Assembly (NCBI RefSeq): GCF_026344035.1
Contig: NZ_JAPKND010000001.1
Location: 1 to 64,000, forward strand
Origin: Alcaligenes endophyticus
Lineage (GTDB): Bacteria > Pseudomonadota > Gammaproteobacteria > Burkholderiales > Burkholderiaceae_B
Reading direction: 5' to 3'
DNA: 64,000 nt
Below, in pieces: positions 52,097 to 61,153 of this stretch. The translations under genes were made by a program, and so were the position numbers. Each line of letters opens with the position of its first letter. Position 1 is the stretch's first letter. Below the pieces are notes generated by a model that worked only from the letters and a program-made list of their open reading frames with translations, searched no databases and was not told the DNA's origin.

Positions 52097-54118
52097 TTAT
52101 AAGCGGTACGCGAGCCGCATACCTTGCTCTATCGCTCTAGCCGCATCCAGCTCAACCGCATGCTCAGCTCCACCAATAATATGCACAGGCAGCCCAAGAG
52201 GCTGTAACGTGGCGTACAAATCACGATTAGATTCTTGACCCGCGCACACGATAACCGTGTCAACGTCCAAAATTTTCGGTTCACCCGCCACGACATAATG
52301 TAAGCCTTGCGGACTAATCTTTGTATAGCTGACCCCCACCATCATTTGGACGCCTGCGCGTCGTAAGCGTGACTTCAGTACCCAGCCCGTCGTTTTTCCT
52401 AAACGTTTTCCTGGAGCCTCAGACTTGCGCTGCAACAGATAAATCTCGTGCAGACCCTTGGGTGCATAATCCGGTTTCTGTATGCCTCCCGATGATTGCG
52501 AGGTTGGGTCTACCCCCCAGTGCTTAAAAAAAACCGTGTCATCCTGCGACTCACGTGTATCTCCAGATAAAAATTCTGCCACATCAAAACCTATGCCCCC
52601 AGCCCCAATAATCGCTACTCGTTTACCTACCTGAGCTTGACGGCTTAAGACTTGCTCATAGCTCAGCACCATAGGCAACTGTGCGCCTTCCATCTCAATA
52701 CACCGCGGGCGCACGCCCGTAGCGACTACGATTTCATCGTACTCTTGGCCTTGCAACGACTCACTGCTTACCCGCGTTTTCAAGTGAATATGGACTTGCG
52801 CCTGCGTGAGTGCAACTGAGAAATAACGTAAGGTTTCATTAAATTCGTTTTTACCAGGCACTTGTTTAGCCAAATTAAGTTGTCCGCCTAAATGACCCGA
52901 GGCCTCAAACAAGCTCACCTTGTGGCCACGCCGTGCAGCGTATAAAGCACAGGCCATGCCCGCTGGCCCAGCTCCTATTACGGCCACGCGTTTATGCTTA
53001 CTGGCTGGTATCAACGGGAAGTCTAGCTCCTGCCCAGCACGCGGATTGACCAGACAACTGGCGCTGGACTCACTAAAAATTCGATCTAAGCATGACTGAT
53101 TACAGGCGATGCATGTATTGATAGACTGTTCCTGCCCCATGCGCACTTTACGCGCAAAGTCAGGGTCCGCTAGTAAAGGCCTAGCCATAGAAACCAGATC
53201 AGCCGCTCCGGAAGCAAGTAACTGTTCAGCGATGGCCGGAGTATTGATTCGATTAGAGGCCATCACAGGTATGGTGACCGCTGCTTTCACTTGAGCGACT
53301 GCCGTTGTCCATGCTGCACGCGGCACGGAGGCAGCAATAGTAGGAACCGCGGACTCATGCCAACCTATACCGGTATTAATCATATCTGCGCCAGCCTGCT
53401 CAATCGCCTGCGCTAAGGCTTGAATCTCTGGAGCACACATTCCGCCCTCCATAAGATCAATGGCAGACAAACGATAAATGAGTAGAAAGTCGGCACCCAC
53501 TTGTTGGCGCACCGCCTTCACTATTTCTACTGCTAGCTTCATCCGCCCCTGTAAACTGCCGCCAAACTCATCGCTGCGTTGATTCGTTAGGGGAGCGGTA
53601 AACTCATTGATCAAGTACCCCTCAGAGCCCATGATCTCTACCCCTGTGTAACCCGCCTCTTGAGCCAGTGCGGCCGTATGGACGTAGCTTTTTATCGTCG
53701 CCCACACTTCATCGGTATCCAAAACCCTGGGGCTATAAGGATTTATACGTGCTTTACCCGCGGAAGGCGCCACACAGTCAGGTACCCTTGCATAACGGCC
53801 CGCATGCAATATCTGCAGCACCAAACGCCCACCTTTTTTCTGTACTGCCTGCACTAAAAAACGATGCTCCGCCAGTTGTTCGCGACGATTAAATAAAGGC
53901 CCGCCTGCTTCCATCACCCCTTCAGGCACGGGCGCGTACCCGCCCGTCAACATCAACGCAATTTCACCTTCTGCGCGTTCTGTATAAAAAGCGGCAAGGC
54001 GCTCTAGGGGCTGATCTAAGGTTTCAAGTCTGGTGTGCATGGCACCCATCACCATGCGATTAGATAAAGTCAGTGAGCCCACCTGTAATGGGCTCAGCAA
54101 ATTAGGATATGCAGTCAT
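52097..54118 (-). CDS. fadH: NADPH-dependent 2,4-dienoyl-CoA reductase
   Basis: The 673-residue flavo-iron-sulfur enzyme handles polyunsaturated acyl-CoA in beta-oxidation. The N-terminal half is an FMN TIM barrel (old yellow enzyme type), followed by the 4Fe-4S Cys set CIACNQSCLD and ASCLVNP (near residues 337-355), then FAD- and NADPH-binding GxGxxG segments (VIGAGPAGMACALYAARRG near 375, AIIGAGGIGFDVAEF near 510). It is a single gene. Confidence 0.94.
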   Translation of the reverse strand: MTAYPNLLSPLQVGSLTLSNRMVMGAMHTRLETLDQPLERLAAFYTERAEGEIALMLTGGYAPVPEGVMEAGGPLFNRREQLAEHRFLVQAVQKKGGRLVLQILHAGRYARVPDCVAPSAGKARINPYSPRVLDTDEVWATIKSYVHTAALAQEAGYTGVEIMGSEGYLINEFTAPLTNQRSDEFGGSLQGRMKLAVEIVKAVRQQVGADFLLIYRLSAIDLMEGGMCAPEIQALAQAIEQAGADMINTGIGWHESAVPTIAASVPRAAWTTAVAQVKAAVTIPVMASNRINTPAIAEQLLASGAADLVSMARPLLADPDFARKVRMGQEQSINTCIACNQSCLDRIFSESSASCLVNPRAGQELDFPLIPASKHKRVAVIGAGPAGMACALYAARRGHKVSLFEASGHLGGQLNLAKQVPGKNEFNETLRYFSVALTQAQVHIHLKTRVSSESLQGQEYDEIVVATGVRPRCIEMEGAQLPMVLSYEQVLSRQAQVGKRVAIIGAGGIGFDVAEFLSGDTRESQDDTVFFKHWGVDPTSQSSGGIQKPDYAPKGLHEIYLLQRKSEAPGKRLGKTTGWVLKSRLRRAGVQMMVGVSYTKISPQGLHYVVAGEPKILDVDTVIVCAGQESNRDLYATLQPLGLPVHIIGGAEHAVELDAARAIEQGMRLAYRL

Positions 54119-54326
54119 TCCTTCCCTTGGCTCTATTTTAGCTTCGAACAGGTAAAGTAGTGGATGCCTAACGGGAAGAACATAAGGGATAGTCCTTAAA
54201 CAAAAAACTGCCTGCTACGCCATAACCTAGAACGCTTGCCTGTATGTCGGCTCAGCAGTAGCATGGTTAGGTTAATTGAGAGACAACACGCTATATTTCT
54301 TCAGCCCATACCACGGCGCCAGTCTT

Positions 54327-55721
54327 ATGTCGCTAAGTCCTATGCTTGATCAGGTTTTACGTCTTGTGGCTCGGCCTTACGCGTTGGCACCGTTACCTGA
54401 ACCACAACTGAGTCATCCGTACAGCACCCAAGCTAAGCTTGCCTATTGCCTTGAGCAAATACGCTTGACCCTCAGCAAGGGCCAAACGCCTAGCTCAGCG
54501 CGTAGAGACGATTTCCTCACCGCCTTAGCCCAACTGATAAAAACAGCCGTTTCTTCCGAGCGCCCAGACTATAGTTATTTAAGTCAGGTGCTGAAACATC
54601 ATTCTAAAGACGTACAGCGCTACCTAGAAAGGCTCAGTACCTACAAGCAGGATCAGCGAGTCGTGCAACGTCACATCAACGCCATTGCTCACCCTGAAAA
54701 ACTAAAAGCAATGGACCCAAACTCACCAAAAAGACATTGGGAGTCATGGTATTTCCTAGCCAACGCAGAACAATGGTCAGGCTTGCAGCGTGCATTAACA
54801 AACTGGCTAGCACTGCACTCCTGCCAAGGAGTGGGCGCTTTACTCGACATTATCCAACTACCAGAGCTACAACAACTGCTTGATTTTGAGCAGTTATCCA
54901 GCACCCCCGATGTACAACGCTACTTACATTACCGTCAACAAGACGGCCCTCTCACTGGCAGCCCAGAAGCGATTGCACAGGGTAAGCGAGCGCAAGCTCG
55001 TGGTGCGCACGTCGAGGAGCAAACGCAAGCGACCTTAACGGATCTTGCCCAATCCCTACGTTTGGTAGAGCAGCACGACTATCGTGTCGTCAGTGCCGTA
55101 CATTTCCCTGCTCATCTCATTGCAGGAAGCCAATACGCGAAAACAGAATGGGATGCCCTGCTACTTAGGAAGGCCACAACCGTAGACAAGCAGACAATAT
55201 GGGATGTGTGCTTACTTGTGGAGGCAAAAGCCAACCCCGAAGCCGCCAGTACAGACCTAAGACGTTTGCTTCGAGGCCTTGCCCTACTTACGGACCTGCC
55301 GGCTCATACCAGTGTCTATTTTTCCTGCGAACAAGGCGATATAGCGCTCAACAGCAACTCCTTATTAGCACTGGCGCTTGAACCATCCTTAAAAAAACGA
55401 TTGCTATACTGCTGCCCACCTTCTACCACCGAAACTTTACACAGGCCTAGTTCTGCCCTACACGCTGCTAGCCGCATGCAGTTACTGTGCGCCCCCGCTT
55501 CACTAAACTATGCGTACCGCATCCAACAAGGTGCAGACGTACACCCTCACGACTTAACAACAGTTTGGGAAGACTTACTCCACTCCCCCCAGTGGCGCGC
55601 CGTACTATACCAATATGCACATCAACAACAAGTGGGAGAACTGCTGGTCACTACCACGGCTTTGGCCCAAGCAATCCAAGAAACTATGTCTCTATCAGCG
55701 CTATCATTTCTTCCGCGCTAA
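54327..55721 (+). CDS. Protein of unknown function with a possible PD-(D/E)XK nuclease-fold motif
   Basis: I start this at ATG 54327 (464 residues); the frame is open from a TTG at 54276. No signal peptide or membrane segment is visible, so it is cytoplasmic. The only recognisable feature is EWDALLLRK near residue 274 followed by LLVEAKANPEA near residue 296: an acidic residue, a strand, and an E-x-K strand, the pattern of restriction-nuclease-like folds. The rest is helical. No partner gene is adjacent; the acetolactate synthase gene follows after 122 bases. I do not recognise the family. Confidence 0.6.
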   Translation: MSLSPMLDQVLRLVARPYALAPLPEPQLSHPYSTQAKLAYCLEQIRLTLSKGQTPSSARRDDFLTALAQLIKTAVSSERPDYSYLSQVLKHHSKDVQRYLERLSTYKQDQRVVQRHINAIAHPEKLKAMDPNSPKRHWESWYFLANAEQWSGLQRALTNWLALHSCQGVGALLDIIQLPELQQLLDFEQLSSTPDVQRYLHYRQQDGPLTGSPEAIAQGKRAQARGAHVEEQTQATLTDLAQSLRLVEQHDYRVVSAVHFPAHLIAGSQYAKTEWDALLLRKATTVDKQTIWDVCLLVEAKANPEAASTDLRRLLRGLALLTDLPAHTSVYFSCEQGDIALNSNSLLALALEPSLKKRLLYCCPPSTTETLHRPSSALHAASRMQLLCAPASLNYAYRIQQGADVHPHDLTTVWEDLLHSPQWRAVLYQYAHQQQVGELLVTTTALAQAIQETMSLSALSFLPR

Positions 55722-55843
55722 CGAATCACTCAGCGGCACCCCCGATTGATCAGGCCTCAACGTGCCACACGGGAGCATGTTCAACTGTCCCAACCAGCAA
55801 GATTAACCACCTTACCCTTACCTTTTTAAAAAAGGAGCTATTC

Positions 55844-57508
55844 ATGAATGCTGCAACCACGACTGTTGCTCAGTTTATTGTCTCTTGCTTAGAGGCCGAA
55901 GGCGTTGAGTATGTCTTTGGCATACCTGGAGAAGAAAATATTAAGCTAGTGCGTGCCATTCATGCGTCGGACAAAATACGGTTTATTTTGGTGCGCCATG
56001 AGCAAGGGGCTTCGTTTATGGCCGATATTTATGGCCGTCTAACCGGTAAGGCTGGTGTGTGCATCGCCACGTTAGGCCCAGGGGCGATTAACTTGCTGTT
56101 AGGTACCGCCGATGCCCAAACCGACTCCTCCCCGCTTGTCGCGCTGAGCGCCCAAGTAGGACTAGACCGTATCTACAAAGAGTCTCATCAAATTGTTGAT
56201 CTGGTCTCGATGTTTGCCCCCGTTACCAAATGGGCCGACACCGTACTAACTCCTCAAGCAGTGCCCGAAATGGTACGCAAAGCCTTCCACCTTGCGCAAA
56301 CTGAACGACCAGGGGCTACCTACTTAGCCATACCTCAAGATCTCGAAGGGGCGACGATGCCAGCGGATCTACAGCCTTTGACTACGTCGACAAAAGGGCG
56401 CTCCGTACCTGACCACACTAGCATAGAGCAAGCGGCGAAGTTGCTCCGTGCGGCACAGCGACCGGTGCTGCTCGCTGGACACGGAGTGGTACGCGGTGGC
56501 CATTCAGAAGCCTTGCGTCGCTTTGCCGAACAGCATCAAATTCCAGTAGCAACGAGCTTTATGGCCAAGGGGTGCATCAGTGATGACAGCCCCTTAGCTA
56601 TGGGCGTCATTGGTTTCATGCGCCACGATTATGAAAACTTTGCCTTTGACGAAGCTGACCTTATTTTATCGGTAGGCTACGAGCTACAGGAATTCGCGCC
56701 TGCACGTATTAACCCGCACGGCGATAAAAAAATTATCCACATCAACACCTTCGATACCGATGTGGATGCACACTATAACGTCACCCTAAACGTCGTCGCG
56801 GATATCACTTACTCGCTAGACGCTCTACGCAACGAGCTAGGTTCGCAAGCACTCTCTGGCCTTAAAAATCGAAGCAAAATTCGCGCTTTGTTGCAAGAGG
56901 AGCTGGCCCAGGGTCGTCAAGACAACGGTTTTCCGCCCAGCCCACAACGCTTGGTAACGGCCATTCGCGAAGTCATGGCAGAAAAAGACATCGTCTTGGC
57001 CGACACAGGCGCCATCAAAATGTGGATGGCGCGCCTCTACCCAAGCTATGCCCCACTCACCTGTCTGGTTTCCAATGGCTTATCAACCATGTCATTTGCA
57101 TTGCCTGGCGCCATTGGTGCCGCCCTTGCCGAGCCAGAGCGTAAGGTCTTGGCGGTAATGGGTGATGGTAGTTTTTTGATGAACTCGCAAGAAATCGAAA
57201 CCGCAGTGCGTGAACAAATAGACCTAAAAGTACTGGTTTGGGTAGACGGTAGTTATGGTCTGATTAAGTGGAAAATGGACATCGAAGAAGGTGCGCATGA
57301 TTCGGTTGATTTCGGCAATCCTGACTTTATCAAATATGCGGAAAGCTTTGGCGCAAAGGGCTATCACGTAAACTCTAGCGCTGAACTGTTACCTACCTTA
57401 AAAACGGCTTTGGCAGAACCTGGGGTATCGATTATTGCCTGCCCGGTAGACTACCGCCATAACATGCAATTGGTGCGCAAGTTAGGCGACTTAACCATTA
57501 GTCTTTAA
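55844..57508 (+). CDS. Acetolactate synthase (catabolic AlsS-type, thiamine diphosphate-dependent)
   Basis: The 554-residue enzyme joins two pyruvates to 2-acetolactate. The ThDP family motifs are EGVEYVFGIPGEENIKL with the catalytic Glu in VRHEQGASFMADIYGR (near residue 54), and GDGSFLMNSQEIETAV (near residue 443). I start it at ATG 55844, preceded by AAAGGAGC; the open frame runs much further upstream but covers the end of the previous gene in another frame. No regulatory small subunit gene (ilvH) and no acetolactate decarboxylase gene are adjacent, which favours the single-subunit AlsS type. Confidence 0.88.
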   Translation: MNAATTTVAQFIVSCLEAEGVEYVFGIPGEENIKLVRAIHASDKIRFILVRHEQGASFMADIYGRLTGKAGVCIATLGPGAINLLLGTADAQTDSSPLVALSAQVGLDRIYKESHQIVDLVSMFAPVTKWADTVLTPQAVPEMVRKAFHLAQTERPGATYLAIPQDLEGATMPADLQPLTTSTKGRSVPDHTSIEQAAKLLRAAQRPVLLAGHGVVRGGHSEALRRFAEQHQIPVATSFMAKGCISDDSPLAMGVIGFMRHDYENFAFDEADLILSVGYELQEFAPARINPHGDKKIIHINTFDTDVDAHYNVTLNVVADITYSLDALRNELGSQALSGLKNRSKIRALLQEELAQGRQDNGFPPSPQRLVTAIREVMAEKDIVLADTGAIKMWMARLYPSYAPLTCLVSNGLSTMSFALPGAIGAALAEPERKVLAVMGDGSFLMNSQEIETAVREQIDLKVLVWVDGSYGLIKWKMDIEEGAHDSVDFGNPDFIKYAESFGAKGYHVNSSAELLPTLKTALAEPGVSIIACPVDYRHNMQLVRKLGDLTISL

Positions 57509-57618
57509 GCCTGTCTAGCCGTGCAGAAAATCCTATTCTGTACGGCCTCCCTAGACGGCCCAGTTATTCCCATCAGCCCAGAAACTGCTGTACACAGTCG
57601 ATGCATTTCGTGCTAAAG

Positions 57619-57633
57619 TTTGTCATAGGACAA
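57619..57633. promoter_or_regulatory. MocR-type operator copy 1, upstream of yggS-pdxY
   Basis: TTTGTCATAGGACAA contains the perfect inverted repeat TTGTC-ATAG-GACAA. It lies 40-55 bases before the first start codon of yggS. The same motif occurs twice in front of the MocR-type gene (60729 and 60805). Confidence 0.7.
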
Positions 57634-57673
57634 TAGCACTACTTTATTACGTTTCAGCCTTGCGAGCACTGCC

Positions 57674-58516
57674 TTGAACCCCTACTCTACTGCCTCTCCT
57701 ACTAGCACTGAACCCATGCACGATATGCATGATCGCTGGCCCCAAGCCTCTTCGGTAGACGATTTTCGTCATAATTTAGCGGCTGTCCATGCGCGCATTC
57801 AGGCAGCTTGCCAACGAGTGGGGCGCGACCCATCCACCGTGCAACTACTCCCCGTTAGTAAAACCAAGCCAGAGCAAAGCCTGCGACTAGCCTATGCCGC
57901 CGGGTGTCGCCAGTTAGGTGAAAACAAAGTGCAAGAAGCTTATCAAAAGTGGGAGTCCATGCAAGACCTGGAGGATATACAGTGGTCTGTCATTGGGCAC
58001 TTACAAACAAATAAAGCCAAGCTGGTGGCTCGCTTTGCCACGGAATTTCAGGCTTTAGATAGCTTACGTGTGGCCGAAGCCTTAGAGCGCCGCCTGCAAG
58101 AGTACGGCCGCTCGCTAGATGTATATATACAGGTAAACACCTCGGGAGAGGAAAGCAAATATGGTTTGCCCCCCGAACAAGTGGCCGACTTTCTACAGGC
58201 CCTACCCAACTTTTCTGCCCTGCGAGTGCGTGGCCTTATGACCTTAGCCGTGTTTTCCGCTGAAGCGGAACAAGTGCGCCGATGTTTTATTTTACTGCGT
58301 AACTTGCGCGATCAACTCAGGCAGTCAGCCCCGGCAGGCATTCAGCTAGATGAGCTGTCTATGGGTATGTCAGGTGACTTTGAAATAGCTATTGAAGAAG
58401 GCGCCACGCTTGTACGAGTGGGCCAAGCCATCTTTGGCGCTCGTGCCACCCCAGATAGTTTCTATTGGCCCTCTCAGAACGGCACCGCGGCAACAAAAAC
58501 CTCTCCCTTACCCTAG
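57674..58516 (+). CDS. yggS: YggS/PROSC-type pyridoxal 5'-phosphate homeostasis protein
   Basis: The PLP-binding alanine-racemase-like single-domain protein has the PLP lysine in LLPVSKTKPEQSL (near residue 62) and the family segments GENKVQEAYQKW, WSVIGHLQTNKAK, and SMGMSGDFEIAIEEGATLVRVG at the C terminus. It buffers free PLP. The start is uncertain: TTG 57674 or ATG 57716 (codon 15), neither with a strong ribosome site. It lies 9 bases before pdxY, in one operon. Confidence 0.9.
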   Translation: MNPYSTASPTSTEPMHDMHDRWPQASSVDDFRHNLAAVHARIQAACQRVGRDPSTVQLLPVSKTKPEQSLRLAYAAGCRQLGENKVQEAYQKWESMQDLEDIQWSVIGHLQTNKAKLVARFATEFQALDSLRVAEALERRLQEYGRSLDVYIQVNTSGEESKYGLPPEQVADFLQALPNFSALRVRGLMTLAVFSAEAEQVRRCFILLRNLRDQLRQSAPAGIQLDELSMGMSGDFEIAIEEGATLVRVGQAIFGARATPDSFYWPSQNGTAATKTSPLP

Positions 58517-58525
58517 CGCCTATCC

Positions 58526-59353
58526 ATGTCTTATACCGAACTATCTCCTCTAGCCATAGACATCGTGTCCGTGCAGTCTCAAGTGGTGTATGGCTATGTG
58601 GGCAATAGTGTTGCCTTACCTTGCTTACGTGCTCATGGTTTACAAGCCGTAGGCGTACCCACGGTATTATTCAGCAATACTCCTCATTACCCCAGCATAC
58701 ATGGCGGTGCTATTGCTACCGATTGGTTTCAAGGCTATTTGCAAGACTTACTTGAGCGACAGGCCTTAGATCACCTACGCACGGTGTTAGTGGGCTACCT
58801 AGGTAACCCCGAGCAAATTCAAGTTTTGGCGCAATGGCTGCGACAAGTACAGGAGCTACGTCCCGAGCTACGCATTATTATTGACCCCGTGATAGGCGAT
58901 CACGATGTAGGCGTATACGTAGCCCCAGGGATGCTACAGGCTTATCACGAGCATCTACTCCCTTTAGCCCATGGCCTGATACCCAATGACTTTGAGCTCA
59001 CCCAATTGGCTACCATGCCTATCTACACCCTTGATGACGCGATTCAGGCCGCCCGCAGCTTACTAAAACATCAGTTAGAGTGGATCATTGCCACCAGTGC
59101 CGCTCCCCAGTCCTGCCCCAACGACCAATTGCAACTGGCCGTGGTAACGCGCCACGATGCCCATATCGTTCGCCATCCTCGTATCCCTTCCTACCCTAAG
59201 GGTACGGGCGATATGTTCGGGGCTGAACTCAGTGCTTATTTGCTGGCCGGCCACACGCTTAGGCAAGCCACCGAGCTGGCAAGCGCCGCCGTCGTTAAGG
59301 TGATACGCCGTACCCATGAAGCTGGCAGCGGTGAAATGTTACTGGGCACTTAA
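58526..59353 (+). CDS. pdxY: Pyridoxal kinase
   Basis: The 275-residue ribokinase-fold enzyme phosphorylates pyridoxal in B6 salvage. It shows VQSQVVYGYVGNSVALP near the start, the Asp region IIIDPVIGDHD, and the anion hole YPKGTGDMFGAELSAYLLAG (near residue 228). It is the second gene after yggS and convergent with the MocR-type gene. Confidence 0.93.
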   Translation: MSYTELSPLAIDIVSVQSQVVYGYVGNSVALPCLRAHGLQAVGVPTVLFSNTPHYPSIHGGAIATDWFQGYLQDLLERQALDHLRTVLVGYLGNPEQIQVLAQWLRQVQELRPELRIIIDPVIGDHDVGVYVAPGMLQAYHEHLLPLAHGLIPNDFELTQLATMPIYTLDDAIQAARSLLKHQLEWIIATSAAPQSCPNDQLQLAVVTRHDAHIVRHPRIPSYPKGTGDMFGAELSAYLLAGHTLRQATELASAAVVKVIRRTHEAGSGEMLLGT

Positions 59354-59359
59354 TTGGGG

Positions 59360-60670
59360 CTAAGCCTGCGCGTAATCGAGCAGGCTTAGTTGTAAGTCGT
59401 GGGCAAAGCGATCCATTTGTTCTACGCTCATGGCCGTAAAGGTTACGCGTATACCCGCTTGCTGGCGCGCTAATAAAAACACGCTACCCGGACGAACTAG
59501 CCAACCTTTATGCGCTAAAGACTGAGCGATGACTTGGTCATCACAATGCAAGGGGATCCACATATTTAGCCCGTCTCCCCCCCAATACGCCTCTATCCCT
59601 GTTTGTCGTAAAGCGTGTTCGAGCCGCTCGCGCTGCGCGTGGTAGTGTTGCTTGGTACGGCTTAATAAGCGTTGCGTGTCCGGCGACAACAGTAAATGCT
59701 GAACAATATCCTGCAAAATATGGCTGACCCAATTAGTACCAGCCGTTAAACGTAAACGTAAGCGCTGAGACGTTTCGGTATCGCTGGCCACGGCTGCCAC
59801 CCTTACATCAGGCCCAAAAGCTTTACTAAACGAACGTACTAAAGCCCAGGGCCCTTGGCGCTGTCCCAAGACCGAATAATACGTATGGCGAGCTAACAGG
59901 GCAAAATGGTCATCTAGTATAAGTAACACATGCGGATACTTAGCGAGTAACTGCTCTAGCTGAGCGGCTCGTTCAGCCGTAAAGCTACTGCCTGTAGGGT
60001 TATGCGCTCGGGGAGTTAAAATCACCGCCTGCACCCCTTGTTCTAAAGCCTCTTGTAGGCTACTCGGTACAACTCCCGCGTCGTCCATCGCCAGCCCTAA
60101 AGCCTCTAGGCCTAAAGAATGTAAAGCATTGATACTGCTTAAAAAACAGGGGTCCTCTACAGCCACTTTGTCGCCAGCCACTAGGTACGCACTCAGTAAG
60201 CGCTCGCAAGCATCGACCGCCCCGTGGCTAAGGTTAAGTTCAAAGTCGGACAAACAGTCGGAGGCGAACCAGTGTTGCAAGTAGTGCTGCAATCCAGCAT
60301 TCAAGACAGGCTCACCATACAAACGTGGGGTATAAGCAAGAGCGGAAAATACGGACTGTATGTCGGGTAAGCAAGCGGCGGCGGGGTTGCCACTTGCCAA
60401 ATCAGTCAACGGCGTATTAGGCACTGCCCCCTCTTGTGCCAACTGTTGTTGCTGCGAGCGAATGCGGGTACCCAAACGCCCTTGCGCAACCGCGACTCCC
60501 ATGGTGACCAAACGCCTATAAGCCGCTGCTACCGTATTGCGATTAACTCCTAACTGGGCTGCCAGATCGCGTACAGGAGGCAACAAGGTGTCTGCAGGTA
60601 GTTGCTGTCTGTGCACTTGACTACGCACACTTTCGACAATTTCAGCCGCTGTTTTTCCCTGTATCTTCAT
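59360..60670 (-). CDS. MocR-type regulator (GntR winged helix joined to an aminotransferase-like domain)
   Basis: The 436-residue protein has a GntR winged helix at about residues 5-70 (LPPVRDLAAQLGVNRNTVAAAYRRL) and a fold-type I aminotransferase domain (about residues 90-430) with the PLP lysine in VRSFSKAFGPDVRVAAVASD (near residue 284). MocR proteins of the PdxR group sense PLP. Placement beside yggS and pdxY, plus the shared operators, supports a B6-homeostasis role. GabR-like targets are the alternative. Confidence 0.9.
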   Translation of the reverse strand: MKIQGKTAAEIVESVRSQVHRQQLPADTLLPPVRDLAAQLGVNRNTVAAAYRRLVTMGVAVAQGRLGTRIRSQQQQLAQEGAVPNTPLTDLASGNPAAACLPDIQSVFSALAYTPRLYGEPVLNAGLQHYLQHWFASDCLSDFELNLSHGAVDACERLLSAYLVAGDKVAVEDPCFLSSINALHSLGLEALGLAMDDAGVVPSSLQEALEQGVQAVILTPRAHNPTGSSFTAERAAQLEQLLAKYPHVLLILDDHFALLARHTYYSVLGQRQGPWALVRSFSKAFGPDVRVAAVASDTETSQRLRLRLTAGTNWVSHILQDIVQHLLLSPDTQRLLSRTKQHYHAQRERLEHALRQTGIEAYWGGDGLNMWIPLHCDDQVIAQSLAHKGWLVRPGSVFLLARQQAGIRVTFTAMSVEQMDRFAHDLQLSLLDYAQA

Positions 60671-60728
60671 CTTCTACCTGTATCGAGTTGGATAAGACAC
60701 TACGCGCCTAGCAGTAATCAGTGTCTAT

Positions 60729-60743
60729 TTTGCCATAGGACAA
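60729..60743. promoter_or_regulatory. MocR-type operator copy 2
   Basis: TTTGCCATAGGACAA differs from copy 1 at one base. It lies about 60 bases upstream of the MocR-type gene start, so autoregulation is likely. Confidence 0.7.
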
Positions 60744-60775
60744 ACGCAAGCCTACCATTCTCATATAAAGAGCGC

Positions 60776-60804
60776 TTGATTTACCATACCCAAGCCATTA
60801 CAAT
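60776..60804 (+). promoter_or_regulatory. Sigma-70 promoter of tRNA-Cys
   Basis: TTGATT (60776-60781) and TACAAT (60799-60804) are 17 bases apart. The predicted transcription start is near 60811, inside the third operator copy. Confidence 0.7.
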
Positions 60805-60819
60805 TTTGACATAGGACAA
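60805..60819. promoter_or_regulatory. MocR-type operator copy 3, at the tRNA-Cys start point
   Basis: TTTGACATAGGACAA is 76 bases from copy 2 (about seven helical turns) and 5 bases before the tRNA-Cys gene. It could serve looping control of the MocR-type gene, control of the tRNA, or both. Confidence 0.65.
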
Positions 60820-60823
60820 AGAT

Positions 60824-60897
60824 GGCGCGGTGGCAGATCGGTTATGCGACGGACTGCAAATCCGTCAAGGTTGGTTCAATTCCAGCCCGCGCCTCCA
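60824..60897 (+). tRNA. tRNA-Cys (anticodon GCA), copy 2
   Basis: The acceptor GGCGCGG pairs with CCGCGCC. The anticodon loop is CTGCAAA, and CCA is encoded (60895-60897). It differs from the copy at 46988 in the acceptor, D arm and T arm, so it is not a recent duplicate. Confidence 0.95.
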
Positions 60898-61063
60898 CTC
60901 GGCTCCTATTGCTTTCTAAGGCCCTCTACCTATGCGCCCTAAGCTCCTGTTTTATATTTATCGCAACTCACCCTTGTCTTTTAGAAAGGGTAAATACCGA
61001 TATTATCGTTCCCCTCTCTGTGTATTAATGAGTCAAGCAAATACAGTTATAACAATTAACGCA

Positions 61064-61084
61064 TAAATGTAAGCATTACATTTA
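61064..61084. promoter_or_regulatory. Perfect palindrome upstream of cstA, probable operator
   Basis: TAAATGTAA-GCA-TTACATTTA has 9-base perfect arms, 70-90 bases before the cstA start. It does not match the CRP consensus. The rest of the 256-base gap between tRNA-Cys and cstA shows no gene. Confidence 0.6.
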
Positions 61085-61153
61085 AAGCCATTCATTACGT
61101 CAGTAAGAAGCAGCATAAGAAAGATATACGTACTAACCTAGGAGGGGGAGCAA

